A DNA stretch of 64,000 nt, from NCBI GenBank assembly GCA_965644295.1, contig CBFFRP010000236.1, forward strand, positions 124,001-188,000, read 5' to 3'. Within the stretch, counting starts at the first letter, position 1. The number at the start of each line of letters is the position of its first letter. The notes under the pieces are model-generated. The model searched no databases. It saw nothing but the letters and a program-made list of their open reading frames with translations, and was not told the origin of the DNA. The DNA comes from Paraphysomonas bandaiensis. Taxonomy: Eukaryota; Chrysophyceae. Shown here in pieces: positions 1 to 11,174 of the stretch. The position numbers and the translations under genes are program-made.

Positions 1-133
1 GACAGTGAATGAACATGCCTCCACCCACCACTAATACAGTTGATAAATATAAATGTATGTATATATATACACATTCTTATATATTCTCTTAATATATACA
101 TATAATACAGTAGGAAAGAGCCCTACCGGAGTA

Positions 134-1264
134 ATGGAATCAAGTTCAAACTATCGACAAGATGAGAAATCTTCAGATACTGATAAGAAAGTGAGATTTA
201 CAGAAGAAAACACAAGAAATCAACAAAAATTTAATCCCAGTCATGTTACTTGTACACCTAGTTTACAGAAAATAAGATATAAAGATCCAAAAGAACGGGC
301 ACCAGAGGTTGTGGCACCTGCAAGCTCTCTTGTACGACCTAATTATGAAGACATACTCAAGCGTGTTTCTGTGGTATTGCACAAACACATCACAACTTGT
401 GAAGAAAGGTACCGGAATTCCACCCCGGATAGTCACGAAACTGGCCTCTTTCACAACAGCAAGATGGAAATGTTTGCGGAGGATAATTTCATTTCACCGG
501 TGTATGTATACCACTTTGTCCGTTTCCCTGCAGCACGTATTGGGTTTTGCCATGGCATGCGTAAACTGCAGTCTACGTACTCCGTCCCCTCTCTTGCTGA
601 TGTCCATACTTTCCTCCGAAAACTCTTTGGAGAAGCTCAACTGAGCGCGGAGTGTAGCATAGTGTGTCTTATATACGTCGAACGATTGATGGAACAAGCA
701 AATGTTCCACTGATGTCCAAAACCTGGCGCCCGGTTGTTATGTGTGGTCTCCTTCTCGCCTCCAAGGTGTGGCAAGACCTCAGGTAAGCTGTTATGTGCT
801 CATTTTTACTTATAAAGCTGTAACTTTTTATATCTTTGTTGTCAATGGTACAGCTCTTGGAATAGTGAGGTAGCGCAGATATTCCCTCAGTTCACCCTAC
901 AGAACATTAATCGTTTGGAGCGCACCTTTTGTCACAATATCAAATGGGATCTTTATATATCGAGCAGTTTGTATGCTAAGTATTACTTTGCTCTCCGCTC
1001 CCTCACAGAGAAGACTGACTTCAGGAGGTAAGTATAACAGCTCTGATGTTTTCAATGATGTATACTGTGCATGGTCCTTACAGTATGTACATTTACCCAA
1101 CTATTGTGCTGTTTTCAATTAATTGCTTATATACGTGAATAACACTGGTACGCAGAAATTATAACACCATGGTTCTCGAAGCTCCCGGGGCTCAGCAAGT
1201 AGCCATCAGGAGTGAAAATGTGAAAGAGACGATGCTCCATACAACCTTATCTCGGAGTTACTAA
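134..1264 (+). CDS. CCNY: Cyclin Y-family cyclin, 310 aa, three exons
   Basis: Exons are read as 134-783, 854-1027 and 1156-1264, with GTAAG donors and CAG acceptors, giving 310 residues. The cyclin box spans about residues 149-270. It has the cyclin Y signature of AQLSAECSIVCLIYVERL, LLASKVWQD and, after the first intron, SSLYAKYYFALRSL. In this family the cyclin activates CDK14/CDK16-type kinases and is often membrane-associated. The long N-terminal region (about 140 residues) is polar and Ser/Lys-rich with no clear domain. I chose the ATG at 134 because the upstream in-frame ATG at 53 would add a hydrophobic AT-rich leader that looks like untranslated sequence; an intron ending just before 112 is possible. 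Family assignment is strong; the exact orthologue is inferred. It lies tail-to-tail with the Tudor-like gene. Confidence 0.88.
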
Positions 1265-1942
1265 TCGTCTGTTCATTTATGTATAGTGGTAGTATGTTTA
1301 GCTTCGCGGGGACCAGAAAATAACGCACCCAATTCCGAAAATGTATGGTTTCTTGTATAGTAATAACAATAAGCATTTTAGTATTTGCTGCTAATGCACC
1401 TTGAGGAACTTTCTGCAGACTAGCATTTCGTATACTAGTTTATTTACCTGTTAAAATACAGTTAACTCTTACATACTAGTTGATGCATCATTGACATGTA
1501 TCGCTGTAGTTAGTATCTATTTTATTGCAATGAAACACCTTAAAAATAAGACACTACATCATATTTGGAAGGAATATAACACACAGAAATTCTGAAAATA
1601 CTGTATCTATTGAGGATATGATGTGTAAAGAAAATATTGGTACTACTGAAGCAACCACATCATCACTAGTTTGCTATCGCCTGTAATACAAAAACATAAC
1701 TTCAACAGCTTCATTCCATAAAACCGGACTCACAAGTCCCATTCATGCAGTATATAAAATCAATGAAGAACGAAAGCACTTTTATTCATATTAATATTGT
1801 ATTACTCGCCATAACTACCTAATTACAAGAAAACAAGTGAACGTGCACCACACTTAAGCAATGGGATCAAGCTAATATACATCCACACCCACAACTGCAC
1901 TACTACATTAGGCAAGAACACAAAACAATTGTTTCGAAGGAA
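1265..1942. other. Tail-to-tail spacer
   Basis: AT-rich spacer between two converging genes, expected to hold both 3' untranslated regions. I see no supported ORF, RNA gene or repeat here. Confidence 0.6.
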
Positions 1943-2420
1943 TCACTTTTTCAGGTAGCGTAGAGCACGAAGCCCACCCCCAGCTGCCAGTGTTTTCTCC
2001 GAGCCATTTATGATTATGGCTTTATCTGAAAGGAAAAAAGATCAGACAGACTATATCACAGTGTAAGCGACACTCACCACTGTCTGAATCTCCATGTAAA
2101 ATGACAACAGGTTGGTGTTTGTTTCTAATATCTGAATCATCATCGACCAATCCTAACAGAGGCTTTGGTAGGGTACTTTTTCTGCCAGTCTTATAATCTG
2201 AAGGTAACTGTTCATTTTCTGCTATTCGGATTTCATTTGCAGGAATATTCGATTCGACGAGATCGTCATCGAGATATTGTACGGTATACTCCATATTGTA
2301 GTTATCGATATCTAACACTTTACCAATAAACCAAGTTCCCTCAATAAGCCGCTCAATAATAGTTCCTATCCTACATTTTGTATGGTCAGTAGACTCCATA
2401 CAACCAGATTCCGACACCAT
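1943..2420 (-). CDS. Small Tudor-like domain protein, 141 aa
   Basis: Two exons on the minus strand, 2420-2078 and 2025-1943, separated by a 52-nt intron (GTGAGT to TTTCAG), give 141 residues. Residues about 15-65 resemble a Tudor/Agenet-type barrel: GTIIERLIEGTWFIGKVLDI followed by Y.VQYLDDD and EIRI. Such barrels usually bind methylated lysine or arginine on histones or other proteins. The remaining residues are polar, then a short tail NGSEKTLAAGGGLRALRYL ends the protein. Without the splice the frame would read into a hydrophobic stretch, so the intron is well supported. The specific orthologue is unknown. It is head-to-head with the orphan gene starting at 3050. Confidence 0.68.
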
Positions 2421-3049
2421 AATCCTTCACAAGAAGTAATGACCACACTTGTGCAAGGATTCCTTTGCCGGAAAACAAAAGGGACTATTAATCCTTTGTT
2501 ACAACTGTAACAGTTACTGTAATACCAAATAAGTGACTGGAGGGAGTGTTATTTCTTGTTGCAATCATGCATGTATGTGTGTATGTATGTATGCATATGG
2601 CTCTCTTCTTGTTCGTTACATGATACAAAAAAAATAATAACGTTCGTATATAGAGACGACTGTATTCCTTCCTGTATTCCTGTATTCCTGTATTGGTATC
2701 CTACGAAGAATACTGCAGGAATACGTATCGCTAGTGTGGACACGTATTCTGCTGTGTAGTCATGGAATACAGTGAGAAGAGTGTACGTGCTTTTTACTAT
2801 GAACTCTAGAACTGTTACAGATCCCTGTGTATACAGCTGTGTGTATATGTATGTGTGTACAGCAGTGTACGTATGTATATATATACAGACTCTGCTATGC
2901 ACACTACACACATACACTATGCATATTTTGCATTCTAGATACCTCTTGTCCAATACTGCCACCTACACTGCATCTGCTTCTATATCCAAGCATATGGACT
3001 ACTATATAAGCCTGTTTTATTAAATTACTGCTCCTGTTACTGTTATCTA
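2421..3049. promoter_or_regulatory. Divergent promoter spacer with TATG/TGTA simple repeats
   Basis: Spacer between the Tudor-like gene (-) and the orphan (+). It carries short runs of TATG around 2570-2595 and TGTATATG/TACA-type repeats around 2820-2910, plus a triplicated CTGTATTC motif near 2670-2695. ORFs here are only repeat translations. The role as a shared promoter is inferred from gene orientation. Confidence 0.4.
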
Positions 3050-3730
3050 ATGCCACAACTCACCCATGAATATGATCGTGAGTCTACTCCATGGATAGAT
3101 CAACTGCGATCATCAAGAGAAGAGACATCAACATCATGGTTTCATACACGTAAATCAAAATCTATACAGAATTCATCGCAGTGGTTTACAAGACGTTACT
3201 GTATCCCCTCACAACACATCACAACACACAGTTACAAGAACAAAACAGAGTCAGCATTATCACATAGTCATACTAAGACTGGATTAAGTATTCAGAGTAA
3301 TCAGAGTAGTCAGAGTAGTCAGAGTTCGTCTACAACACCCTCTTTGCCAAGACAACGACCATTCTCAGCTTCTCGTGCTGATGAGAGTTGGAATAAGTCG
3401 TCAGATTCTAGAATACCGCCGAACTATTCTGTTCTATGCGGACAGTCCTCAGGAAGTCGTGTTTTACGGCAATGTGCATATTGTAAAGTCCTATACAGTG
3501 TTTCCCATTACTGCCTTCATATGAGAGAAGAAAAAACAAACAATAAGTCGTTGCTTCTTAAAATGAGACCCCAGTCTGCGAATTTTGCTCGTAGGAAAAT
3601 TGTTCCAGCTGGTGTGGAGAAAACTATGCAGACTCCACAGAATGAAAATTCGCCTGCAAAATTAAGACGACGCCGTCCTAAAACATCACCGGCTGCCTCG
3701 AAGCATTACCGAAGAGAAGGATGTACATGA
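3050..3730 (+). CDS. Orphan Ser-rich protein with a small Cys/His cluster, 226 aa
   Basis: Uninterrupted reading frame of 226 codons from the ATG at 3050. I do not recognise the family. The protein is basic and Ser/Gln/Thr-rich, with a SNQSSQSSQSSS tract near residues 83-95. It has a compact CAYCKVLYSVSHYCLHM cluster near residues 142-158 that could bind zinc, and two RPxSA motifs (RPFSA and RPQSA). The C-terminus is strongly basic. A second ORF signal is absent, and the gene is placed head-to-head with the Tudor-like gene and tail-to-tail with CCDC103. It is likely a real gene because the frame stays open through a non-repetitive region, but no function can be given. Confidence 0.55.
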   Translation: MPQLTHEYDRESTPWIDQLRSSREETSTSWFHTRKSKSIQNSSQWFTRRYCIPSQHITTHSYKNKTESALSHSHTKTGLSIQSNQSSQSSQSSSTTPSLPRQRPFSASRADESWNKSSDSRIPPNYSVLCGQSSGSRVLRQCAYCKVLYSVSHYCLHMREEKTNNKSLLLKMRPQSANFARRKIVPAGVEKTMQTPQNENSPAKLRRRRPKTSPAASKHYRREGCT

Positions 3731-5189
3731 GGTTATTCTGGGGCCTTAAAACCTGTACCATAGCTTTCAGCGTGTTTTATGTACTTTACAGTTCATAACG
3801 TTTGATGCGAGGACCGATATAAAAGTATTTATAGGTCCTCTTGGAAAATTATAGCAATTAGTTTCACGTTACATTTCAATCGTGCTTTAGCGTATCTGTA
3901 CCTTAACAGTAATTTTTATTCAATGTACACCTACGTAACTACGTAACAATAGAACAATTACTGTACACAAGAACTTTCCTCAATGTACATATTCATGGTA
4001 CTTTCTTTGTCCATCATGTTATACACTTGTGGAACCCTACTCTTTACATGGTAGCGGATAAACTCTGGGTACGAAAAGAAGCATCATTTCAATTTTATGA
4101 GAGCCTTACACGATGTATATAGAAAACTGTCAGTCTAATGTATAATGTATAATATTTTCAAAGCATATGTAACAGGTCTACGTTATTAAGTAGACTGTAA
4201 GTAGTAGTAGTAACACTGACACCCTCAACAAAGTCGGACTCGCACCTTTTCGTAGTGTTCTAGGGGATAAGTACCGGAGATATTTCTTCGAGAAACAAAC
4301 GTGAGCCGCATTAATAGTAAACAAAAAACTTTTTCCCACAAGAGACACGAAGGGTGTTGGGCTGCCTGCTGAAGTCAAGCATCCGGGCTAGTGCACCTTA
4401 AGGACAGTGAGAAAAAGTGGTTAGACCTTGGTGCTTGCGGTGACGCACAAGCAACTTTTGTAGAGTTAAATAGTAGGATATCAGTTTTAAGTTTTGAGCA
4501 CTAGTTAGTTAAATTGCAAAGCTAAATTAGTTCAGACTCTTAATACCTATTGCTGATTCACTACTAGACACACTGACTTATACCTTTAGAGTTTTTATAT
4601 TGCTTGCTTAGTGTTACGCTTACATCTGGTTTTCACATCACGTTCCTGTTTTATCAACACGAAAAAAGTAAAGTAGGTGGGAGAAGGTATGTGACCTGTA
4701 AACCTGTAAACTGTACACTAACGATGTTCAACAGAGTTACCATTATTTAACTGCACCCTAATCAAATAGTTTAGCATCTGTCGATTAATTGGTCGGCAAA
4801 TAATAGTTGCTATAATTGATTACAACCTGCGTCGAATAATTGTTACGCAGCCGTGATCTATAGAAGAATAAATTATCACGTCAAAGGGAAATATTTTACC
4901 TATATTGGTATCTCTTGTTCATGAAACGATAGTAACTCTTTGTAGTGAGGCTTCTGATTGATTCGTCACACCTTTTTATTATCTACTCAAAAATAACGAG
5001 CGAGGTGGATAGTAATGCAGCTCATAAATAGTACATAACGTGATAAATTTTCTCAATTTAACATTTCTTGGGAGTGTAGGAACAGTGGAAGTCATTCTGG
5101 CAAACAATATAGTAATTGTCAAAACATTTACTCATGTAATGAAAAAATATTATTATTTACAACTTAATAGAATTGGTGCCGGTGTTCTA
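3731..5189. other. Spacer with degraded repeats
   Basis: AT-rich spacer between converging genes. It includes one copy of a dispersed repeat (about 4424-4495, listed separately) and short degenerate AATTG-type sequence around 4760-4850. No supported gene. Confidence 0.5.
4424..4495 (+). repeat. Dispersed repeat, copy A
   Basis: Contains ACCTTGGTGCTTGCGGTGAC followed by GCACAAGCAACTTTTGTAGA and, a little later, TAGTAGGATATCAG. The same core recurs near 9935, 47640 and, inverted, near 57890-57975. Confidence 0.7.
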
Positions 5190-5988
5190 TCACACAGTAA
5201 AGCGCGCAGCAACATCTTGCGCTTCGGGATGCGAACACTCATTAAGCCACGCCACCACTTTATTGAGATTTGCAGCATCTAAGAATCTGACAGTAAGAGA
5301 AAATCGAGGCAATTCTGAGAATGTTTGCAGCCAAGAAAATACATCTATTTGCTCCGCGTCAGTGCTGGTATCGCTGTCCCCATCCTGCAACATGACCGAA
5401 ATCATTTCTTCCATTGTCTCAGCACTGATGTCTCCCTTAAATATCTTCCTTGCATGCTCAGCGCCAATATTAACAAGAAACCTATGCAAAAATTAGTATG
5501 TGTTACATATCATAAAATGTAGAAAATACCGTTTCTTCTCCGGGATTGATTTCAGTCGTCTCCAGTCACGCTCAAAGTCCATGGATGTCTTCGGCTTTTT
5601 TATTTTACGAGGTTGTATCGCGGAAGCATCAACTTGCTTATTAGTATCGGCAATAACCTCCTTCTCAAGAACAAGAGTATCAGGCTTTTTCTCTTTAGCT
5701 TTTTTCCATCCTTTCTTGACAGCTCTCAAACTCTCCACTTCCTCACGACTGTATACACAGCACACATTCAGTATATAAGTATCATATATAACTAACTTAC
5801 CTCACAGTCTTTAAATGAGCACATGCTACCATATTTTTAAATTCATCATATGATTGTGCAGTTTTTATAGCACGTTTCTTCATTCCATCCGTTTGTTTAT
5901 ATTTTAAATCAAAATCAAGTGCATTTTGTAATTCTTTTTCTAATGATGCTGCATCAATGTTACCATTATTATCAAATTTAATTGACAT
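5190..5988 (-). CDS. CCDC103: CCDC103/DNAAF19-like dynein arm assembly factor, 232 aa
   Basis: Three exons on the minus strand, 5988-5801, 5748-5530 and 5481-5190, with introns of 52 and 48 nt, give 232 residues, close to the usual length of about 240. The N-terminal part has the family pattern LEKELQNALDFDLKYKQTD then SYDEFKNMVACAHLK (residues about 15-61). A charged linker leads to SMDFERDWRRL, a hallmark of CCDC103. The C-terminal helical domain contains LQTFSELPRFSLTVRFLD and ends in ECSHPEAQDVAARFTV. Family members help attach and assemble outer and inner dynein arms on axonemes, so the gene implies motile cilia. It starts head-to-head with SLX4 across about 560 nt. Assignment is confident from ordered motifs in all three exons. 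Confidence 0.87.
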
Positions 5989-6551
5989 ATTGTGTTGTTG
6001 TTTGATTGTAGGTGGTTATGGGGTGTGGTATGAGGAGATGAGATTGTGGTTTGGTCCTATGAACTGTTCTATATGTATATATGTGTATGTATGTGTGTAT
6101 GTGTATATGTATGTATATGTAAGCAGATGGCAGTGTGTGTATAGTGTATGTAGAGTATATATGTACGTACACTGAAGTAACTGATATATATACAGAGTGT
6201 ATACAGCTGTATTTGACTCCAGTCACAATTTGACAGAGATGTACCCCTGTACGTACCACTGTATATGTACATCTCTACCATATACATCTACATGTACACA
6301 CGTACATTTACACAGCAACATACCACATACACAGTAGTGTACAGAGTATGTATGTATATATATGGGCATATACATACATAAGCTGGTCACTACCCCTCAA
6401 TTATTACCTTAACAAACCACTACAGAGTCCACACTCTATCTGCTCCCATGCAAAGGAGTTCCCTACCCATATCCCTATCCCTCCATACCTCACACAGTCT
6501 TTCATAGTCTCTCACAGCCTCTGTATATCTCCTACACTGATATTCCTAGTC
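5989..6551. promoter_or_regulatory. Divergent promoter between CCDC103 and SLX4
   Basis: Contains TGTATATG/TATG-rich tracts (about 6068-6120) and further TACATG-type repeats up to about 6370. An ATG at 6348 is in frame with SLX4, but the intervening residues look like translated repeat and a pyrimidine-rich leader. Confidence 0.45.
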
Positions 6552-8699
6552 ATGTATAATAATAGAAAGAGAAAGCTTGCACTTCCCACAATAAATCGAA
6601 GAAAAGACCCTCATATCACACATCATAAACCTCATCAAATCAATCATCATTCAGTTCATGAAGACGTCGCTGTTAATAAGGAGAATGCGTGTAATGAGTC
6701 AGTCAATCGTATGAATTGTCAGATATGTGGAAAAGATATTGAAAACTTAAATATTACTGAACGAACACAACATGTTAATAACTGTATTGATGGAAATATA
6801 TCAGGACCTTCTTCTAGTTGGAATGATGACGGGAGTGATTTCGATTGTATAAAAGATGAAAGTAAAAACTCTTGCGTGAAGAGTACTGCAGCACCTAGGC
6901 AAGAGGAGATGGACTTGCTCCTTGCAATATCACTCTCCTCGTCTGGAAGCTCTGCTGATGGCTCAGTCACCGCGTGTCCTTCTCAGACACCCTTCCAGAC
7001 ACAACTGCTTCCTTCGCACAAAAGTCGCGTGGCCACTTCCCGTCCGAGGGGACGAGTTCAAGGGAAGGAAGCAGAAGGCACCTTACATGATATTACCGCC
7101 AGTGTGCAGCGACTACGGGAGGAGCTTGGGGAAGTTGAAGGGCGTATATGCGAGCAGGTTTACCGTAAAAACCAAATAACCAAGGAGATTCGTCGTCTTG
7201 TTAGGAAGCAAAGTGCTATGGAGAAGTGGAACAAGGACGCAAAGCTTATAGGCGATGAGGAGGAAGAACACGAGATGCTCAAGCGATTGTTTGGTGATAC
7301 CCCACCTACTGCACCTCTCTCTGTTGACGATGGAGCTCTAGTGCAAAAGCGGAAGACATCATGTCCCCTGTGGCAGATGGCACAGCTAACCGAATATTCA
7401 TTTGAGAATAGTTCCCCACCACCAAGTCGTGATAAAGGCGATAACCATCCTACTGGGACCCCTTCAGCACTCTCTCAACTAGTGTTGGTACTTGACGAAG
7501 CCATGGAAGAAGATAAAAAGGAACAAGATCTTAAGCATAGCCAGGTGTGGGATACAGTGCAAAAGCAATTACAGTTGCTGGAGGCAGGTGTTGAGGCTGG
7601 AGGAATAGCCACCGAGAGTTGTAAGGTAATCTGCGGCAGAGTTACCGATATATGTTCTCGCATTCTGTCTAAAATACAAGAGTGTTGTGCTACCCCAGTT
7701 CCTACCTCCGATGTAGCACAAACAGTTACTCCAGTTTCATATCCGCATACCTCGGATGCTCACGTCAGTGAAGACGAGAGAGGGCAATGTAAGAATGATA
7801 TCGTCGAAATAGACCTCAATCTTTCGGGATTAATCCCTTCCACTCCGGTACAAGTTTCGTCACCCCTGAACATAGAGAGGTGCACCAGTGGTAGAAGTAG
7901 AAGGTCAGCTGGAAAAAGATTGGTTCAAGCATTCTCTCAGAACTCTCCTGTCACGTCACACTCAGCTCCTCGCGATCCACATCGACCTAGTGTTAGTACA
8001 GCTTCTGTTGCTGGTTTTGGTAGTGACTCAGAGACATCGTTTTCATTCACAGGGGTCGTACACTACAATCCTTCTCCACCACTATCTTCTTTCTGCCCAC
8101 CCCATGAACCGTCGCCATGTAATGTTGAAGCACCTCACGGGTTGACTCTTGAGTCTAGTGCAGACTTTCCGGTTTTCCCACCTACGGTGGCACACACTGT
8201 GACGGAGGATATCACTCACGCTATTAAGAGTGAACCTTGTGCTTTCTCAGAGAACAACACTCTAGATGATCTCGATTTTTTGAGTCGTACTAGCGAGCCT
8301 GATCTGTCATGTCACTCTGTCGAGAGTCTCAAAGCATTGTGCGCATCGTATGGCCTCAAGCGATCCGAGAACAGGAAGCTAATGTCTGATGCATTGATCA
8401 CACTGTGGCGTAAGTGCCATCCAGATGCCGCCACATCAACTGGTCGACTAAGCAAAACTTATTCACAAATCGACACTGATAACTTGCAGACTTCTGAAAA
8501 TATACTAGATCCTGCTCTGTCTGAATCCGTGACAAACTTCATTCGGGAACATGAAGATATATACGACCAGGTACTTTGTTTCCGCTCGCTTGATGTGGAG
8601 GTACTACAAAAGCGGATGAAAGAAAGTGGTCTGAGTATCTCAAAATTAGCACTGAGAAGCACCCTTGACTCCATGGGAGTATTTCTGTCTTCACTTTGA
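6552..8699 (+). CDS. SLX4: SLX4-like structure-specific endonuclease scaffold, 715 aa
   Basis: Single exon from the ATG at 6552. A UBZ4-type ubiquitin-binding zinc finger sits at residues 56-78 (C56, C59, H74, C78; CQICGKDIENLNITERTQHV then NNC). The central region is long, acidic and Ser/Pro-rich, as expected for a disordered scaffold. Near residues 589-620 is a SAP-like helix pair (SVESLKALCASYGL). The C-terminal conserved domain is at residues about 662-714 (FIREHEDIYDQVLCFRSLDV then LQKRMKESGLSIS) and binds the SLX1 nuclease in known SLX4 proteins. SLX4 organises nucleases that resolve Holliday junctions and crosslinks. No BTB domain is evident. A possible AATAAA poly(A) signal lies at 8830. 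Order and spacing of UBZ, SAP and C-terminal domain make the call firm. Confidence 0.85.
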   Translation: MYNNRKRKLALPTINRRKDPHITHHKPHQINHHSVHEDVAVNKENACNESVNRMNCQICGKDIENLNITERTQHVNNCIDGNISGPSSSWNDDGSDFDCIKDESKNSCVKSTAAPRQEEMDLLLAISLSSSGSSADGSVTACPSQTPFQTQLLPSHKSRVATSRPRGRVQGKEAEGTLHDITASVQRLREELGEVEGRICEQVYRKNQITKEIRRLVRKQSAMEKWNKDAKLIGDEEEEHEMLKRLFGDTPPTAPLSVDDGALVQKRKTSCPLWQMAQLTEYSFENSSPPPSRDKGDNHPTGTPSALSQLVLVLDEAMEEDKKEQDLKHSQVWDTVQKQLQLLEAGVEAGGIATESCKVICGRVTDICSRILSKIQECCATPVPTSDVAQTVTPVSYPHTSDAHVSEDERGQCKNDIVEIDLNLSGLIPSTPVQVSSPLNIERCTSGRSRRSAGKRLVQAFSQNSPVTSHSAPRDPHRPSVSTASVAGFGSDSETSFSFTGVVHYNPSPPLSSFCPPHEPSPCNVEAPHGLTLESSADFPVFPPTVAHTVTEDITHAIKSEPCAFSENNTLDDLDFLSRTSEPDLSCHSVESLKALCASYGLKRSENRKLMSDALITLWRKCHPDAATSTGRLSKTYSQIDTDNLQTSENILDPALSESVTNFIREHEDIYDQVLCFRSLDVEVLQKRMKESGLSISKLALRSTLDSMGVFLSSL

Positions 8700-9930
8700 T
8701 GTCGAAGATAGTACATTTCCCGTATCTTTTTTATGTTATTAGCTGTGACAGTACGCAGATAAGTGAATGTACATTTTACACATGGCGTTTTTGTTTAAGA
8801 TTGAATTATAGATTGTAATATATGTCTTAAATAAAAGCATAAACTGTTTGTTTACATGTACTCTCTGAAATGAGTTTCGTAATATGTAATGCTTCAAATT
8901 CTGCACAATTAATTTTGATACGAAGTACTTTTACATTGAAATATTTTACACATTAAAATAGTCATCACTGAAAGTATGCTCATTGGATTTTGGTTCTCCA
9001 ACCCATTGTAAAGAGTTCTGTATAAATATATACTAGATATTGACAATCAAAATATTAGATTTTGACAATACTACGTATACAGTACAATATGTAATTTCTT
9101 TTAAATTGTCGACTTAATAATTAAAATTTATCAAGTAAAATGTTGTAATTCTATAATTTGTAATTTTTACTATCAGAATCATATAGTTAATTTAAAGAAA
9201 GTTAAGGTTTGATATTCTGCCAGCGAATTGACGTCAAGATTTAAGAAATTTATCACATCGTGATCATTCCCCCTACGAATGGAAAACACAGAGTATACAG
9301 GCCATATCTGGCAGCGCCTAGAATACAGGGCTACCTCAGGTGGAACGTTTTTGGACAGGTGCTATCACCAAGAACAAACTGACATTGACATGTGGTTCCC
9401 AGATGCAGCTGTCATAAGAACTTCTCAACTTTGAGTCGCCAGTTGTCAAGACATATTGCAACCCCTTTTCTCAGCAGGCAAGAAAATGCTAAGACACATA
9501 GGCAGCCAATATTACTTCACCGCTCATCAGACTAACCGACTTCCACCTCGACCGCGACGTGAAATACAACCCCAGAGACCGCCCATTCTGATGATGCTTG
9601 GAATATCTAGACGCTCCAACACTACCCGCTGGTACAAAATCCCGTTTCGCATCGACTCTCCACATTGTTCGTCCACCATCCCAGTACCCAGTCAACAAAC
9701 ACGACACCGGAGACTACGACAACTATATCTTCATTCTACGCCCCAAAAAGCTCCCCAGAGTAAACCAGAGCAATACACTGCACCCCCATTTCCGGAAATC
9801 GGCTAACTATGGGGACATAATTACCCGAACTTCAGTAAGACACATAACCTCTGATCCACATATCAGCACGGCAGATCCGTATCCAAAGGGCGCCATGATT
9901 TACCTTGTACATTCATAAAAGCGAAAGTGA
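8700..9930. other. Spacer with decayed coding-like sequence
   Basis: The first part is AT-rich 3' flank. From about 9280 the base composition becomes more balanced. Reading frames at about 9535-9590 and 9598-9918 look protein-like (for example HLDRDVKYNPRDRP) but are broken by stops and a frame change. I take this as a decayed mobile element of unknown class ending at dispersed repeat copy B. Confidence 0.4.
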
Positions 9931-9934
9931 TTGC

Positions 9935-10310
9935 ACCTTGGTGCTTGCGGCGACGCACAAGTAACTTTTGTAGCGTAACTTAGTAGAATATCAGCCTTGT
10001 GTATATTCGTTATTCAGTACATTCGTACAAATAGATAATCCGTATCACAATGCTGACATGTCTACTGATATACCTAGTCAGATGTGGTCACTGAAATATG
10101 CAAAATGTCTATATACAAAGACTGGTGTTTTATACTGTGAAAATTTGAACGTTATCTTCTTTAACGAGGGGAGCTCTAGTCAGACTTCTAAAATAACAAG
10201 AAGTGGGATAAAGTCGAGGTAATACTAAGACCTGATAAAGCAATTTCACCAGGTTTAATGTTTTATATCTATTTTAAAGTAGTATTGAATGATTATTTTA
10301 TTACTGTAAT
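9935..10310 (+). repeat. Dispersed repeat, copy B
   Basis: Starts with GCACCTTGGTGCTTGCGGCG and contains GCACAAGTAACTTTTGTAGC, like copies A and C. About 230 nt further on, GTCGAGGTAATACTAAGACC and GCAATTTCACCAGGTTTAAT match a second block also present downstream of copy C. Confidence 0.7.
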
Positions 10311-10715
10311 TTTAGTAGTAGAGCCCATTAATCGTGATAGAAGAGAAAACCCCAATGCTGTAACCTTTGTCAAGGGTTAGATCACTGGCAGTCTCCCTCA
10401 AACGTCAGTAGTTCTTGTGACATGTACACTAGAGTGGTTTTATATGTGGAGACCGCTCGGAGTCGTGACAAAGTAACTCTATGTATAATATATATAGCAT
10501 ATGTATACGTATATAAGCGTTTGGAAATGTGCACTTTGACTCTCCAGAAAATATATATATAGTGGGTTTATACAGTCGAAGTCCTAGTTCGTCGGCCAAA
10601 ACACTTCGCAAATAGCTATGAGACGGGTGTTGGATGAATATTTGAGTGAACATAAATCTACACCCATGGTACATGCCACTCTTGATGGATGATGTATGCC
10701 GTGCTTTTATTATAG

Positions 10716-11128
10716 CAGGGATAGGGAACAATATTGCTATACATTGTACAATATATTGCAATATATTATAATATATTGATTGGTGGACTGGTCAAATATT
10801 CCATAAATATTGTTTCTGTTAAAGTGGCTCACAATATATTGCAATCAATATTATGATAGTCATATACAGAAAGCTTCTTAATTGTAGAATAGAAAATATA
10901 TGTCGATGTATATAAATATCCGTTCAGACAGTGATTATTGCAACAATACAGAGGATGGCGAAGCTGAAGTTGGCTATATAGCTGAAAAAAATACGGATGT
11001 ATTTACTTACTGATTAGTCATACTAATATGTTGCAATAGTATTGTAGGCCCGGTTTAAAAACTCCATCAATACTACTGATGGAACGCTATCTAACAATAG
11101 TATTGCAATATATTTTTTCCTATCCCTG
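10716..11128. mobile_element. Short hAT-like MITE with 8-bp target duplication
   Basis: The element begins CAGGGATAGGGAACAATATT and ends in ATATATTTTTTCCTATCCCTG-type sequence (last 13 bases TTCCTATCCCTG preceded by T-rich sequence), giving imperfect terminal inverted repeats. It is flanked by TATTATAG on the left (10708-10715) and TATCATAG on the right (11129-11136), seven of eight bases equal, as expected for hAT insertion. The 413-bp interior is AT-rich with many ATATATTGCAAT motifs and no coding capacity. It is too short to encode a transposase, so it would need a partner such as the hAT copies at 21-23 kb, though a sequence link to them is not shown. Confidence 0.75.
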
Positions 11129-11174
11129 TATCATAGTATCCACGGTTCTCTTGTCCTCATTCCGTCTACAGCTG

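Noticed and set aside
4178-4378. 66-codon minus-strand ORF
   Set aside because: No start context, domain or continuity; sits beside decayed repeats.
10429-10761. 110-codon minus-strand ORF
   Set aside because: AT-driven sequence overlapping the left end of the MITE; no protein features.
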